Notes: generated by a model not told the origin, from the sequence alone. Positions 34,586 to 44,377 are shown, numbered from the stretch's first letter. The stretch: 64,000 bases of DNA from JAJTFW01 sp046330075 (GCA_046330075.1 JAXLTL010000005.1:1-64000), one strand, 5' to 3'. Program-made: numbers and translations.

Positions 34586-35431
34586 TTATTTGCGAGGACC
34601 GCCTTTGCGGGGACGGCCGCTTCCGCCTTTCGGAGCACCACCGCCGGAAGATTCACCACCTTCTTCGTCGGCTACAGCCATTTTGCGGTCTTCTGCTTCC
34701 TCTTCGTTAGCAGCTTCGCGCTCACGCTCTGCTTCCTTATCTACTTTACGCTCTGCGAGACCTTCTTCGATCGACTTCACCATTACATTCATGATGAGTT
34801 CGATGGATTTGCTGGCATCGTCGTTCGCCGGAATCGGGAAGTCGATGAGTGAAGGATCGCTGTTGGTATCGTTGATGGCAAGCGTTGGGATACCCAGTTT
34901 AATCGCTTCGTCAACCGCGATGTGTTCTTTTACCGTATCTACGATAAACAGAGCAGCAGGCAAACGGTTCAGGTCAGCGATAGAGCCGATCAGCTTTTCC
35001 ATTTTCGATTTCTGACGGCCCATCATCAAACGCTCCTTTTTAGAGAAGTTATCTGCAGTACCATCGGTGAGCATTTTATCAAGTGAAGTCATTTTCTTCA
35101 CTGACTTACGCTGCGTAGCGAAGTTGGTGAGCATACCACCGGGCCAGCGCTCGGTGATGTATGGCATATTTACGGATTTCGCTGCGGAAGCCACGATTTC
35201 CTTTGCTTGTTTCTTGGTAGCCACGAACAGGATTTTCTTTCCTGATTTCGCGATCTGCTTTACTGCAGCAGCGGCTTCCTCGAGTTTCGCGTGGGTTTTG
35301 TTGAGGTCGATAATGTGAATGCCATTGCGCTCCATGAAGATGTACGGAGCCATCTTCGGGTTCCACTTGCGCTTGAGGTGACCGAAATGGACACCGGCAT
35401 TGAGAAGTTCTTCTTGCGTTACGTTGATCAT
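34586..35431 (-). CDS. rpsB: 30S ribosomal protein S2
   Basis: The 281-aa protein starts at MINVTQEELLNAGVHFGHLK (a longer frame is not homologous). KRKWNPKMAPYIFMERNGIH, TKKQAKEIVASAAKS, ITERWPGGMLTNFAT and NRLPAALFIVDTVKEHIAVD are diagnostic. The last 55 residues are a low-complexity extension, acidic then Gly/Pro/Arg-rich (GGGAPKGGSGRPRKGGPRK), which is common in Bacteroidota S2. S2 binds late to the 30S subunit with S1 and affects translation initiation. It is in the rplM-rpsI-rpsB-tsf operon. Confidence 0.97.
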   Translation of the reverse strand: MINVTQEELLNAGVHFGHLKRKWNPKMAPYIFMERNGIHIIDLNKTHAKLEEAAAAVKQIAKSGKKILFVATKKQAKEIVASAAKSVNMPYITERWPGGMLTNFATQRKSVKKMTSLDKMLTDGTADNFSKKERLMMGRQKSKMEKLIGSIADLNRLPAALFIVDTVKEHIAVDEAIKLGIPTLAINDTNSDPSLIDFPIPANDDASKSIELIMNVMVKSIEEGLAERKVDKEAEREREAANEEEAEDRKMAVADEEGGESSGGGAPKGGSGRPRKGGPRK

Positions 35432-35462
35432 TACGCTGATTATATAGGGATAAGAATGTGGA

Positions 35463-35849
35463 TTAACGTTTACTGAACTGGAAGCGACGACGGGCTTTGC
35501 GCTGACCGAACTTCTTACGTTCAACCATACGCGGATCGCGGGTCAGGAGACCACCAGCTTTCAAAGCCGGACGGTATTCAGCATTGATTTTACAGAGAGC
35601 CCGGGCTAACGCCATGCGGATCGCTTCAGCCTGGCCATTATAGCCACCACCGAAAACGTTAACCGCCACATCGTACTGATCCTTTGTTTTAGAAAGATCA
35701 AATGCCTGCTGAATCAGATTCTGCAGGGGCAGTGTGGGGAAATACTGCTTGTAATCTTTATTGTTCACGGTAATGGTACCGTTGCCCGGCTGAACATATA
35801 CGCGGGCTACAGCGGTCTTACGACGGCCAATGGTATGTGTAATTTCCAT
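35463..35849 (-). CDS. rpsI: 30S ribosomal protein S9
   Basis: A 128-aa protein. TIGRRKTAVARVYVQPGNGT, NVFGGGYNGQAEAIRMALAR and the basic C-terminal tail KFGQRKARRRFQFSKR, which reaches the ribosomal P-site tRNA, are all present. It follows rplM by 9 bp, the near-universal L13-S9 pair. Confidence 0.98.
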   Translation of the reverse strand: MEITHTIGRRKTAVARVYVQPGNGTITVNNKDYKQYFPTLPLQNLIQQAFDLSKTKDQYDVAVNVFGGGYNGQAEAIRMALARALCKINAEYRPALKAGGLLTRDPRMVERKKFGQRKARRRFQFSKR

Positions 35850-35858
35850 GTTTCCTTC

Positions 35859-36308
35859 TTAGTACTTAAGGGTTACCGCTTTCGGTTGCTGCGCAGCATG
35901 TGGATGCTCAGCACCAGCATAAATGAACAGATTGCCTTTGATAGCGTTTCCGAGGCGGGTTTTCGGCAGCATGCCGTAAATTGCTTTTTCCACCACAGCC
36001 GTAGGCTTCTGCTGAATCAGCTTGGCAGGCGTGATGAAACGCTGACCACCCGGGTAACCGGTGTGAGATACATACTCACGCTCGGTCCACTTGCGACCGG
36101 TGAGACGAATCTTATCGGCATTGATGATGATCACATTGTCGCCGCAATCAACGTGCGGAGTGTAGCTGGCTTTATGCTTACCACGGAGGATCATAGCAGC
36201 CTGTGATGCGAAACGGCCCAGCACCTGGTCCTTGGCATCCAGTACCACCCACTCCTTGGTAACGGTCTTGGCATTAGCCGATACGGTTTTGTAACTTAAC
36301 GTATCCAC
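35859..36308 (-). CDS. rplM: 50S ribosomal protein L13
   Basis: A 149-aa protein and first gene of the operon. WVVLDAKDQVLGRFASQAAM, YTPHVDCGDNVIIINADKIR, KWTEREYVSHTGYPGG and YGMLPKTRLGNAIKGNLFIY are diagnostic. L13 binds 23S rRNA early in 50S assembly. The 5' leader is short (about 25 nt from the predicted start of transcription). Confidence 0.98.
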   Translation of the reverse strand: MDTLSYKTVSANAKTVTKEWVVLDAKDQVLGRFASQAAMILRGKHKASYTPHVDCGDNVIIINADKIRLTGRKWTEREYVSHTGYPGGQRFITPAKLIQQKPTAVVEKAIYGMLPKTRLGNAIKGNLFIYAGAEHPHAAQQPKAVTLKY

Positions 36309-36337
36309 GATTTTAATTTAGATTTTAAATGGGAGGG

Positions 36338-36368
36338 CAAAATTAGACATTCCTTTTCGATTTGCAAA
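36338..36368 (-). promoter_or_regulatory. Promoter of the rplM operon
   Basis: On the minus strand TTTG (36365-36368), 19 bp, TAATTTTG (36338-36345) match the Bacteroidota consensus exactly, 30 bp before rplM. Confidence 0.75.
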
Positions 36369-36541
36369 CAGAATTAACAATTTTTAATTTGCTGTTAAAT
36401 CATTGGTTGCAAACAAGATAAGCTCAAAAAACGCTGTTCCAAAAATGAGAATTTTCCGAAATGTGGAAAAAATGGTGGTTTTCGTGGGTTTGAAGAAGTA
36501 GGTGGCAAACTGACCGGTTTCCGGCCGCTTACCGGATGGGG

Positions 36542-37264
36542 TTATTTCACCCCTACTGAAATCACCGAAAGTCCCAGGCTACGGAAGGTAAGCGTGTCCA
36601 GAACCCGTGCAAGCGGAATCAGTTTATCGTAGGCATTCATCTGTCCCTTCTTCAGCTCCTTCTCTCTGAACAACAACCCGCCGGTGATCCAGGCCGGAAT
36701 ACCCAGCGCATTGAACATCCAGGTTTTCTCTATCGTAAAGCCGGCACCGGTCAGCACCGTGTTCAGGGAGGATCTGGTATAACGGCGGAAATGAAAGAGT
36801 CCTTTGTCGATTTTATTGTAGAGCATCGGCCAGGCGGGAACCAGAATCAGCACCTTGCCACCGGGCTTAAGGAGAAAGCGGATGTTCTTTAAGGCCGTAT
36901 CATGGTCTTCGATATGTTCCACCACATTGAGCGCGAAGATCCCATCGTAGGTGGAAGCCAATGCGGCATATTTCACTTCGAACTGTGGATCCACCAGATC
37001 CATCTGCAGAACCGTTTGTGCCGGAAATTTCCTGTTGAGTGCCCGGCAGTAGTTATCACGAATATCACTGAGGGTGATGTTGGCCTTCTCAAGGATGAAA
37101 AACTCAGAGATATTTCCGATTCCGCTACCTACTTCCAGAATATTTCCTTGCATGTAAGGTCGAACCTGTTCATACATCCAGCGATTGAAGTGCACAGCTT
37201 CACTCACCGCTTCCAGCGTATGGAGGCCTTCTTCGTCGTGTTCTTTGAATGTAAAATTCCCCAT
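36542..37264 (-). CDS. Class I SAM-dependent methyltransferase
   Basis: A 240-aa soluble protein with a Rossmann-type core: motif I GNILEVGSGIGNISEFF, motif II Asp in LSDIRDNYCRALN, motif IV GIFALNVVEHIEDHDTAL and LLKPGGKVLILVPA. The C-terminal segment (GKVLILVPAWPMLYNKIDKG ... FHFRRYT) is typical of Methyltransf_11/23 enzymes found next to polysaccharide or lipid glycosyltransferases. The substrate is unknown. It is the end of a stretch of glycan genes on the minus strand, and a divergent lipoprotein gene starts 58 bp upstream. Confidence 0.8.
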   Translation of the reverse strand: MGNFTFKEHDEEGLHTLEAVSEAVHFNRWMYEQVRPYMQGNILEVGSGIGNISEFFILEKANITLSDIRDNYCRALNRKFPAQTVLQMDLVDPQFEVKYAALASTYDGIFALNVVEHIEDHDTALKNIRFLLKPGGKVLILVPAWPMLYNKIDKGLFHFRRYTRSSLNTVLTGAGFTIEKTWMFNALGIPAWITGGLLFREKELKKGQMNAYDKLIPLARVLDTLTFRSLGLSVISVGVK

Positions 37265-37322
37265 TTCAATTGCAATATTAAACCAGATTGAGTAATTTTA
37301 TTCTCCTTAAACCATCCCGACC

Positions 37323-37736
37323 ATGAAAAGACTCCTTTTTTTCTCCTTTCTTCTATCCGCTTTCTATGCCTGCAAAAAAGAAGAACATGAAGAAACACTT
37401 ACACCGGTAACACCGGTCGATTATAGAGATGCCGTTGTTGGAAATTACATCGGTACTAAGAATAACCATACCTGGATAATGGGTATGCCGCCGAATGAAT
37501 TCGACACTACCTACGCCTGGACTTTTACTATCATAAAGGATAGCACCTCTGATAGTACGATCATTGCAGATGGTTATTCATTTAAAGTTGACTCCAACCT
37601 GTATTTTACAGAAGGATTACTGCCGGGGCCAAATACCCGTACGTTTAGCTTCAGTAATGATACGGCTATTATTTATTTCCGTTCAGGCGGTTTAGGTGGC
37701 TATAGTTCCACAACCATTACCGGAATAAAACAATAA
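37323..37736 (+). CDS. Small lipoprotein, unknown function
   Basis: A 137-aa product with lipoprotein signal MKRLLFFSFLLSAFYACKKE (Cys17). The body starts DYRDAVVGNYIGTKNNHTW and is rich in beta strands, with DSTSDSTIIADGYSF and FSFSNDTAIIYFRSGG, resembling the short lipocalin-like or META-like lipoproteins of Bacteroidota. No family was identified with confidence. Its 3' end converges with the glycosyltransferase gene, 3 bp apart. Confidence 0.65.
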   Translation: MKRLLFFSFLLSAFYACKKEEHEETLTPVTPVDYRDAVVGNYIGTKNNHTWIMGMPPNEFDTTYAWTFTIIKDSTSDSTIIADGYSFKVDSNLYFTEGLLPGPNTRTFSFSNDTAIIYFRSGGLGGYSSTTITGIKQ

Positions 37737-37739
37737 AGG

Positions 37740-38459
37740 TTAACGAAAGAGATTATATCTCAGAATACAATAGATTGCCCGTACACCATCCTTCCAGTTG
37801 ATCTTCTTTCCTTCTGCATAGGTACGGCCATAATAGGAAATGCCGACTTCATAAATACGCACGTTGGGAACCCGGGCAACTTTAGCAGTTACCTCCGGCT
37901 CGAAGCCAAAGCGTTTTTCACGCAAATCAAGCGATTGGATAATCTCCCTGCGAAACAACTTATAACAGGTTTCCATGTCGGTGAGGTTCAGGTTGGTAAA
38001 CATATTCGACAGGAAGGTAAGAAATTTATTACCGATGGTATGCCAGAAGAAGAGAATACGATGCGGACGTCCGCCGGTAAAACGCGACCCGAACACTACA
38101 TCTGCGAAGCCATCCAGCACAGGCTGCAGGAGTATTTTAAACTCTTCGGGATCATATTCGAGATCGGCATCCTGAACGATTACAAAATCTCCGGTAGCTT
38201 TCGAAATTCCGGTATGGAGCGCTGCACCTTTACCGCTGTTTCGTTCGTGATGAAAAAGACGGATTTCTTCCTGTGGATGCTCACTGATAAATTGCTCTAC
38301 CACGTTCACACTACGATCCGTGGAGCAATCGTTCACGATGATGATTTCTCTGGTGAAATCCGCTGGCAAAGTTGCTTTAATCACACGATCCAGCATGGGA
38401 CGTATACTCCGTTCCTCGTTATAGCAAGGGACAATGATGGATAGTTTACCGTGCGACAT
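37740..38459 (-). CDS. Family 2 glycosyltransferase (dolichyl/polyprenyl-phosphate sugar synthase-like)
   Basis: A 239-aa GT-A enzyme. LSIIVPCYNEERSIRPMLDR, VNDCSTDRSVNVVEQF (nucleotide-binding Asp), VIVQDADLEYDPEEF (DAD metal motif) and DMETCYKLFRREI match DPM1-type synthases that load a sugar onto polyprenyl phosphate. There is no C-terminal membrane domain. It may supply the lipid-linked sugar used by the GT39 membrane transferase at 42878-44377; this link is inferred from proximity. Confidence 0.85.
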   Translation of the reverse strand: MSHGKLSIIVPCYNEERSIRPMLDRVIKATLPADFTREIIIVNDCSTDRSVNVVEQFISEHPQEEIRLFHHERNSGKGAALHTGISKATGDFVIVQDADLEYDPEEFKILLQPVLDGFADVVFGSRFTGGRPHRILFFWHTIGNKFLTFLSNMFTNLNLTDMETCYKLFRREIIQSLDLREKRFGFEPEVTAKVARVPNVRIYEVGISYYGRTYAEGKKINWKDGVRAIYCILRYNLFR

Positions 38460-38492
38460 CCCTGCGAAAATACATTTTCTTCAGGAACACAC

Positions 38493-39305
38493 CTATTGGT
38501 GCCGGGCCGTAAAATTCACACCAAAGAAGAAATACTCCCGCATCAGCGCATTCTTCCTCCACAACTGCTGCTCTTTTTCGATCGCTTTCTGATACCCGTA
38601 TTTATTGAATAAAAAGGGAGGATACGCTCTGACATAGTGCACACTCTCCTGCGGAATACGAAGACCCTGCGCTTCAAATTCTTTTCGCCAGGTAGCCAGC
38701 GAGCGGATGTTTTCGTTGCCCAGCAAAATGGTTTTATTCAACCGTTCATCATGAAACTCAATGATGCGTTTGTTGCCGCGTTGTTTATACAATTTCGCCG
38801 ACTGAATCACATTATTTCCGTTCTCCTCAATGATCACCATCTCTCCATCCTGTTTCAGATGCTTCTTTAAAATCGCCAATGCCTGCGGAAGCGGTTCGAG
38901 ATGATGCAAGGTATCCTGCACGATGATATAATCATACTCCTGATGAGAGGCTGCCGGATCGAAGATATCTTCATAATCGAATGTAAAACCGGACACATCA
39001 CCAAACTGCGACCAATACTTCACCCGTTCAGGAATCACCTTGTAATAAAACTCGAGCGTTGTGCCGTGAACTTTATACCCGTTGAGAGCGAGAAATAGAG
39101 CGGTGGTACCATACCCGCAGCCTACATCCCAGGTGAACGATCCCGGTTTTGTGATATGCTGCTGAATATACTCCAGACGCTGGCAGAAATATGCTTTGCG
39201 AAACTCGAGGCTCGCCGGATCGGTGTGATACTTATAATATCCCCACAACGACTCCATCGACTCCAGCTCCTTCACAAAGAGGTCAAAGAATTCGGCAACT
39301 TTCAT
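38493..39305 (-). CDS. SAM-dependent methyltransferase in glycan cluster
   Basis: A 270-aa protein starting at MKVAEFFDLFVKELESMESL (36 upstream codons are rejected because they have no family character). The SAM site is FTWDVGCGYGTTALFLALNG at about 60-80, with an acidic residue at the end of the next strand (HGTTLEFYYK) and DYIIVQDTLHHLEPLPQALA as motif IV. The long insert and aromatic C-terminus are unlike small-molecule UbiE enzymes. It sits 33 bp upstream, in transcript order, of the polyprenyl-phosphate glycosyltransferase gene and probably shares its mRNA. Confidence 0.78.
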   Translation of the reverse strand: MKVAEFFDLFVKELESMESLWGYYKYHTDPASLEFRKAYFCQRLEYIQQHITKPGSFTWDVGCGYGTTALFLALNGYKVHGTTLEFYYKVIPERVKYWSQFGDVSGFTFDYEDIFDPAASHQEYDYIIVQDTLHHLEPLPQALAILKKHLKQDGEMVIIEENGNNVIQSAKLYKQRGNKRIIEFHDERLNKTILLGNENIRSLATWRKEFEAQGLRIPQESVHYVRAYPPFLFNKYGYQKAIEKEQQLWRKNALMREYFFFGVNFTARHQ

Positions 39306-39543
39306 AATTGGCCTGCAAATATAAAGGATGGGGCAATGCGAAAGATTGCGAAATAAATGGTCCGGCTGAATTAAATTGCTTTCCAAACAACTGATTTTAA
39401 AACGTATAGCCAAACCACTGATCCGTTTTAATCATGAAGTCTTCTTCAACGACAGCCAACTTAACACGGTCAGGACCTGCAGGCAACCGGAAAAAAGCAT
39501 GACAATGTCGTCAGTAAAAATGATTGATGATTGCCTTGTTCGC

Positions 39544-40677
39544 TTAATTTTCAGGATACGCTTCCGCTACACGATTTATAAATCCCCAACCTACCCGATA
39601 CGCATTATGCTCGGTAGCCATTAAAATAAAAACATCGTTCTTCCCGATTGTTTCTTTAATATCCACATCCCTGGTAAAGGTCGGCGAATTATAATGATCA
39701 GGATAGATCTCATTGTTATAAAACCAGAATTTCGAATCAGAAAACATCTCTGAGAAACCCATGTTAAATAAACCCCAATAAAAACTATCTGCAATAATCA
39801 CTGAAGACAATTTCTTCTTCACATTTGTAAAATCAGTATGTGCTTTCGGATAACCAAGTTTGGGTCCTGATAATGGGAACAACAGATTCAATCCACGCCC
39901 GAGATCATAATCCTGATCCTTCTCGTGTAAAAGTTCTGTTTCTGACCATCTATAATGCGGCAATACCAGGTGTTGATGCTGTTCAATGTATTTTATCATG
40001 GTATCTGCAGCCAGAAACATGGCATACGTGCTCCAGTGAATTCCATTTTTAGGGTAAAGCAGATATTCCGTTTTACCTTTTAAAGCACGATGCTGCGCCG
40101 ATAAATCCATAAAGTGAATTCCTGACTTCTTCGCTTCTTCCAGAAACACCTGGTAGTTGGTTGTATCCCGTTTATCGCGGCGCATATCATCCGGAAAATA
40201 CTCCGGATAAAACGAACCTTTATCTGATGCTATCACCAGCAGAAAGGTTTTTCCCTGCTGTTCGATGATATCCTGCACTCTCTTTATGAGATGAACATAA
40301 TCGGAAATGTTTGCATGTCCGATATAATCTTCACCATAGTAAGAAGTGATATAGTCTTTTTCATACAGGTAACCTTCCTTCCCATAAATCACGCTTCGCG
40401 CATGCAGATTTCCGAAAATGCGAAAATCCAGTTCGTGATAAAGGCGAACAAAAAACCCGCGATAACCGAAATGATCATTGAGAAAAGCTTCCTTTCCCGG
40501 TTGCCAGGAACCATCCCACCAACCCTTCCAGCTAAACGCTGCATCATCACTCAGCACAACCGCGCCATCCAGCTTTCTGTCATCAATGATATTAAACACT
40601 CCATCTATGGCAGGAATCAGCAGCAGCAGCCCCATCAACCACGCGATTATTTTACCGATGACCTTTGTTGCTTTCAT
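39544..40677 (-). CDS. AlgX/AlgJ-like SGNH acetyltransferase (DHHW family)
   Basis: A 377-aa protein with one N-terminal helix (IIAWLMGLLLLIPAIDGVF) that exposes the rest to the periplasm. Motifs of the AlgJ/AlgX SGNH fold are seen: NDHFGYRGFFVRLYHE, LLVIASDKGSFYPEYFP, KNGIHWSTYAMFLAADTM (catalytic His region) and SVIIADSFYWGLF (nucleophile Ser after Asp). It partners with the MBOAT protein encoded 1 bp upstream on the same transcript; MBOAT moves acetyl groups across the membrane and this protein passes them to a polysaccharide. The sugar acceptor is unknown. Confidence 0.85.
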   Translation of the reverse strand: MKATKVIGKIIAWLMGLLLLIPAIDGVFNIIDDRKLDGAVVLSDDAAFSWKGWWDGSWQPGKEAFLNDHFGYRGFFVRLYHELDFRIFGNLHARSVIYGKEGYLYEKDYITSYYGEDYIGHANISDYVHLIKRVQDIIEQQGKTFLLVIASDKGSFYPEYFPDDMRRDKRDTTNYQVFLEEAKKSGIHFMDLSAQHRALKGKTEYLLYPKNGIHWSTYAMFLAADTMIKYIEQHQHLVLPHYRWSETELLHEKDQDYDLGRGLNLLFPLSGPKLGYPKAHTDFTNVKKKLSSVIIADSFYWGLFNMGFSEMFSDSKFWFYNNEIYPDHYNSPTFTRDVDIKETIGKNDVFILMATEHNAYRVGWGFINRVAEAYPEN

Positions 40678-40678
40678 C

Positions 40679-42106
40679 TCAGAATCTAAAATATATAAAC
40701 GGATTAAAGCCCACTGATGTAATCATGCCCAGTGAAACAGAAAAGAGGAGGGCGCCTGTCAGACCAATTGTGATCAGATAAGAAAGTCGGGGGCGGGAAG
40801 GTTCGAAGAAATAATTTTCGAGATTTTTCCCGATGGTACTCATGGTAAGAAACGAGAACAAAAGTCCGGCAGCCAGAATACTCCATTGGTCAGTAGTAAT
40901 CGATAACCGTGAACCATCGGTGAAAGAGAACATCGTAGCGATAAAGGTGGTTGCTTCATTGAATGTCTCCAGTCTGAAAAAAACCCAGCCGATCATAACA
41001 ATGAGGAAATTAACCGGCACCCGGATCAGGTGAGATACTCTTTCATAGTATTTCAGCAGGAACGCCCGTTCTATCACCAGAAAGAAACCATGAAAGGCGC
41101 CCCAGAAAATAAAATTCCAGGATGCACCATGCCAGAAACCGGAAAGAAGGAATACCACGATCAGGTTAAAATACAATCTGCTTTTTGTAGAAACTTTGTT
41201 TCCTCCCAGCGGGATATAGAGATAGTTCCGCATCCAGTTTCCGAGTGTAATATGCCATCGTCTCCAGAATTCTGTGATGCTGCCGGCCGTGTAGGGACTG
41301 TTGAAATTCTCAGGAATACGGAAACCCATCATTCTTCCCAGTCCGATGGCCATATCCGAATAACCGGAGAAATCAAAATAGATCTGCATGGTATATGCAA
41401 TGATTCCCACCCAGGCTGTAGAACTGGAGATGAACCCACCATCACTGCTGAGAATCTGATCGGCAATGGCACCACAGGGATTCGCGATGATCACCTTCTT
41501 CGCTAAGCCGATCGCAAAACGAACAAACCCCGCTAACCGGTTATAATACGAGTCGCTGAAAACGCGTTTATCAATCTGATCGGCAAATTCATGATAACGG
41601 ATAATAGGACCGGCAATCAGTTTAGGAAAGAAGATGATATATAATTGATAATTGAGAAAATTGGGTTGCGGCTTATGCACTCTGCGATAAACATCTACCA
41701 CATACGTTATCGTTTCGAATGTATAGAAGGAGATCCCAATCGGCAAGGCCAGTTTAAGCCAGCCAATGGGTTTAACGCCGAAAATTTCAAGTAATGCATT
41801 CAGGTTCTCAATGAAAAAGTTGGAATACTTGAAATAGAACAATAAACCAACGTTAATGCAAACGGAAAGTGTCAGCAAGGCGCGCCGGCCCCATTCGTTT
41901 TCGGAATTGTCCATTTTACGGACCAGAAAGAAATCGATAATTGTAGTACCCAGAATGACAAAGATGAATCTTGGCGCCCCCCAGCTGTAAAAAAATATAC
42001 TTCCGGCCAATAACAAATAGTTGCGCCAACGCTGTGGTACCGCAAAGTACAAAAACATAAAAACCGGTAAGAAATATACCAGGAACAATGAACTCGCAAA
42101 TATCAT
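40679..42106 (-). CDS. MBOAT-family O-acyltransferase, AlgI-like
   Basis: A 475-aa polytopic membrane enzyme starting at MIFASSLFLVYFLPVFMFLY. About 11-12 helices are visible. The AlgI signature is complete: FPKLIAGPIIRYHEF, MQIYFDFSGYSDMAIGLGRM, RRWHITLGNWMRNYLYIPLG and SGFWHGASWNFIFWGAFHG, with the invariant active-site His in FWHG. It transfers acetyl from a cytoplasmic donor to the periplasmic side. The SGNH partner gene follows after one base, so the two form an alginate-type O-acetylation pair without other alginate genes. Confidence 0.93.
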   Translation of the reverse strand: MIFASSLFLVYFLPVFMFLYFAVPQRWRNYLLLAGSIFFYSWGAPRFIFVILGTTIIDFFLVRKMDNSENEWGRRALLTLSVCINVGLLFYFKYSNFFIENLNALLEIFGVKPIGWLKLALPIGISFYTFETITYVVDVYRRVHKPQPNFLNYQLYIIFFPKLIAGPIIRYHEFADQIDKRVFSDSYYNRLAGFVRFAIGLAKKVIIANPCGAIADQILSSDGGFISSSTAWVGIIAYTMQIYFDFSGYSDMAIGLGRMMGFRIPENFNSPYTAGSITEFWRRWHITLGNWMRNYLYIPLGGNKVSTKSRLYFNLIVVFLLSGFWHGASWNFIFWGAFHGFFLVIERAFLLKYYERVSHLIRVPVNFLIVMIGWVFFRLETFNEATTFIATMFSFTDGSRLSITTDQWSILAAGLLFSFLTMSTIGKNLENYFFEPSRPRLSYLITIGLTGALLFSVSLGMITSVGFNPFIYFRF

Positions 42107-42371
42107 ATCAGGCCTTTGAGATTCAAAAATATTCAATTAGCCGCTATTATTCGGCTAAGCAATAAAAAAAAATCACAATGACCATGGTACTCAGTCAATC
42201 GGCCTGAAACATGATCTGAATCAGTTCATAACAAAAAGCAAGGTGCCTTTATGGCTGATCAATTAGCAGCGGAAACAAAAAATGGTGAAGATTAAGACAC
42301 ATACATTAAGCATCTTATTTCAATTGATTCCCTAAATTCGCAATAATAATCCCCTTAACACGGATCAACTT

Positions 42372-42875
42372 ATGACGCGAACTTATCTGATCCTATTCTT
42401 TCTGCTTTTGTTGGTCTCCGCTTGCAGGCAGAAAAACAAACTTTACTCTTACAATTTTGATGATATTGATCTTTATAATGATCATGCAACAATTGTAAAG
42501 AAACAACTGGCCCATTCGGGAGAAAAGTGTGTACTGTTAACCAGGGAAAATAAATACGGCCCCACTTTCTCAGGTAAAATTGAAGAATTCGGATCAGGAA
42601 ACATTTCCAGCATCAAAGTATCCGCCTGGGTACGTTCCTATTCAAAAGCGTCACGTGTTCAGATCGTTTGCTCAATTGACAGAGGTGATAGTACGGTATA
42701 CAGGGAGACCATCGACAACTCCACGGTTGTTTCCAACTCCGGTGAATGGAAAAAAATAGAAGGAGAATTCGATATCAGCCGGTTTAATGATCCTCAAAAC
42801 AAATTAAATATCTATCCTTTTTTTGCGGGAGAAGAAGATGTGAATCTGGATGATCTGGAATTCTCATTCGAATAA
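42372..42875 (+). CDS. Lipoprotein, paralogue of the 47341-47862 product
   Basis: A 167-aa lipoprotein (signal TYLILFFLLLLVSAC, lipobox VSAC). The mature part has one beta-rich domain: YSYNFDDIDLYND, KQLAHSGEKCVLLTRENKYG, ISSIKVSAWVRSYSKAS, VQIVCSID and GEWKKIEGEFDIS, ending with LDDLEFSFE. This layout resembles a carbohydrate-binding-module-like jelly roll, but no catalytic site is seen. The same pattern, with about one third identical residues by eye, is in the lipoprotein at 47341. Both lie next to glycosyltransferase genes. Confidence 0.7.
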   Translation: MTRTYLILFFLLLLVSACRQKNKLYSYNFDDIDLYNDHATIVKKQLAHSGEKCVLLTRENKYGPTFSGKIEEFGSGNISSIKVSAWVRSYSKASRVQIVCSIDRGDSTVYRETIDNSTVVSNSGEWKKIEGEFDISRFNDPQNKLNIYPFFAGEEDVNLDDLEFSFE

Positions 42876-42877
42876 CA

Positions 42878-44377
42878 TCAATATCCGATCCGGTAAATCC
42901 GTATACTTTTAAATTCTCCAACCTGCTGTAACGGATGTTCTTTAAATACAGGACGGGATAGCTGGGCCGTATCGTTCAGTATTACATACTTCGGTTTATA
43001 CTGCAGTGCATTTATGATGGGCTCATCATCCGCCACATCGGCTACACTCCATCCTTTCAGATTGAGAAAATACAAGGCGATATTTGGACTATAGTCGCAG
43101 ATGGCAATCACTCTCTCTGAATGATCTATTCCAAGTGAGTGAATATAAGGTTCCACTTCCTGATAATCTTTGTAACGGGCCCAGTCAAACAACCAGCAAT
43201 GTTCATCCATCCTGAACTCCTGATGCTTTCTGTTGTGTTGCAATCCCAATAAAACGATCACTGCTAATCCGCTTTGTAAAAGCAGCGACACTTTCGCCGG
43301 CATTTTCATTTTCTCAAAAACTTCAAACGCAGAGAGCATTAAAAAGAAAACAAGTGGAAATAACGTGATCAGGTAATAATCGTGATCATTGAACTGCAGC
43401 AGCATCAGATAAGCGAATCCGCAGACTCCGAAAAAGTAACCCGTTGTTACCAGCAGCAGAAATTGAGAAATCCGACGGTGAAACGCAATTACCGTAATCA
43501 AGGCCGCAAGCAAAATGAAATAAACAGGTTTGGAAAAATAAAAAGCCACCCATATCTCGTTGATATGTTTAAAGGTATTCCGCACCGCCTCCATATTTTC
43601 GGGTGTCATGGAGCGCATCAGGAAAACACTCAACCCATATGTTTCATTCAGGTATTTGGCATACTGAATCCAGGCATATCCCGCTCCTATCACGATGAAC
43701 AGGAGAATCAGTAGCAGGGGACGGTTGACTTTCTCCAATGCAAGTTTGTTAGAGCGGAACAAATAGGAGAAAACAACAAGTCCGGCTAATATAAGTACAC
43801 CGATAAGTGTGGTAATTTTAATCAGCGCAGCGAGCACCGCAAACAGAAAAAGTCCGGCCAGAGCAACAGGGGTCCCATCTTTTCTCCAGCGAAAGAAAAA
43901 ATACCATGAGAGCATGGCAAATCCCAGTGCTGCCGTATCCGGAATAAAATTCGCGGCATAATACGTCATCACCGGAGAAGAAATATAGAAGGCCACGGTG
44001 AGCAGACGGTTCGCAATGTTTTTCAGAAAAAACCCTGTAATCGCATAGGCTGCCAATACACCAGAAACATGTACAATGAACATCAGAAAACGATACCAGA
44101 ATTCATTAAAACCAAACAGCCTATAACAAATAGCCGCGAGGTAATTCATAATCGGGAATTCCATTCCTGAAATACCTTCACCCTCCTTGGTTTCATGTAC
44201 GCGCGGATGAAAAAAATCCATGCTGTCCTGCGCATAATTCCTGGCTACTGATCCACGGTCGCACATCGCCCACATATGCACAGACTGTGGACGCTGATGC
44301 ATCATGGTAAACACATGTGTAAACCAGGAAAATCCAATGATAAGTACCAGAGGCAATATTCGTTTTAGTAATTCCAT
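42878..44377 (-). CDS. GT39/ArnT-like membrane glycosyltransferase
   Basis: A 499-aa protein with about 11-12 transmembrane helices and a C-terminal periplasmic domain (from about residue 410). GT39-like enzymes take a sugar from polyprenyl phosphate and add it to lipid A or protein on the outside of the inner membrane. FFHPRVHETKEGEGISGMEF in the first periplasmic loop holds acidic residues in the usual catalytic position. The C-terminal domain (HSERVIAICDYSPNIALYFL) is normal for the class. A converging lipoprotein gene ends 2 bp away. Acceptor unknown. Confidence 0.78.
   Translation of the reverse strand: MELLKRILPLVLIIGFSWFTHVFTMMHQRPQSVHMWAMCDRGSVARNYAQDSMDFFHPRVHETKEGEGISGMEFPIMNYLAAICYRLFGFNEFWYRFLMFIVHVSGVLAAYAITGFFLKNIANRLLTVAFYISSPVMTYYAANFIPDTAALGFAMLSWYFFFRWRKDGTPVALAGLFLFAVLAALIKITTLIGVLILAGLVVFSYLFRSNKLALEKVNRPLLLILLFIVIGAGYAWIQYAKYLNETYGLSVFLMRSMTPENMEAVRNTFKHINEIWVAFYFSKPVYFILLAALITVIAFHRRISQFLLLVTTGYFFGVCGFAYLMLLQFNDHDYYLITLFPLVFFLMLSAFEVFEKMKMPAKVSLLLQSGLAVIVLLGLQHNRKHQEFRMDEHCWLFDWARYKDYQEVEPYIHSLGIDHSERVIAICDYSPNIALYFLNLKGWSVADVADDEPIINALQYKPKYVILNDTAQLSRPVFKEHPLQQVGEFKSIRIYRIGY

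Noticed and set aside
35432..35524. Longer start of rpsB
   Set aside because: S2 proteins begin near MINVTQEELL; the extension overlaps rpsI and has no similarity.
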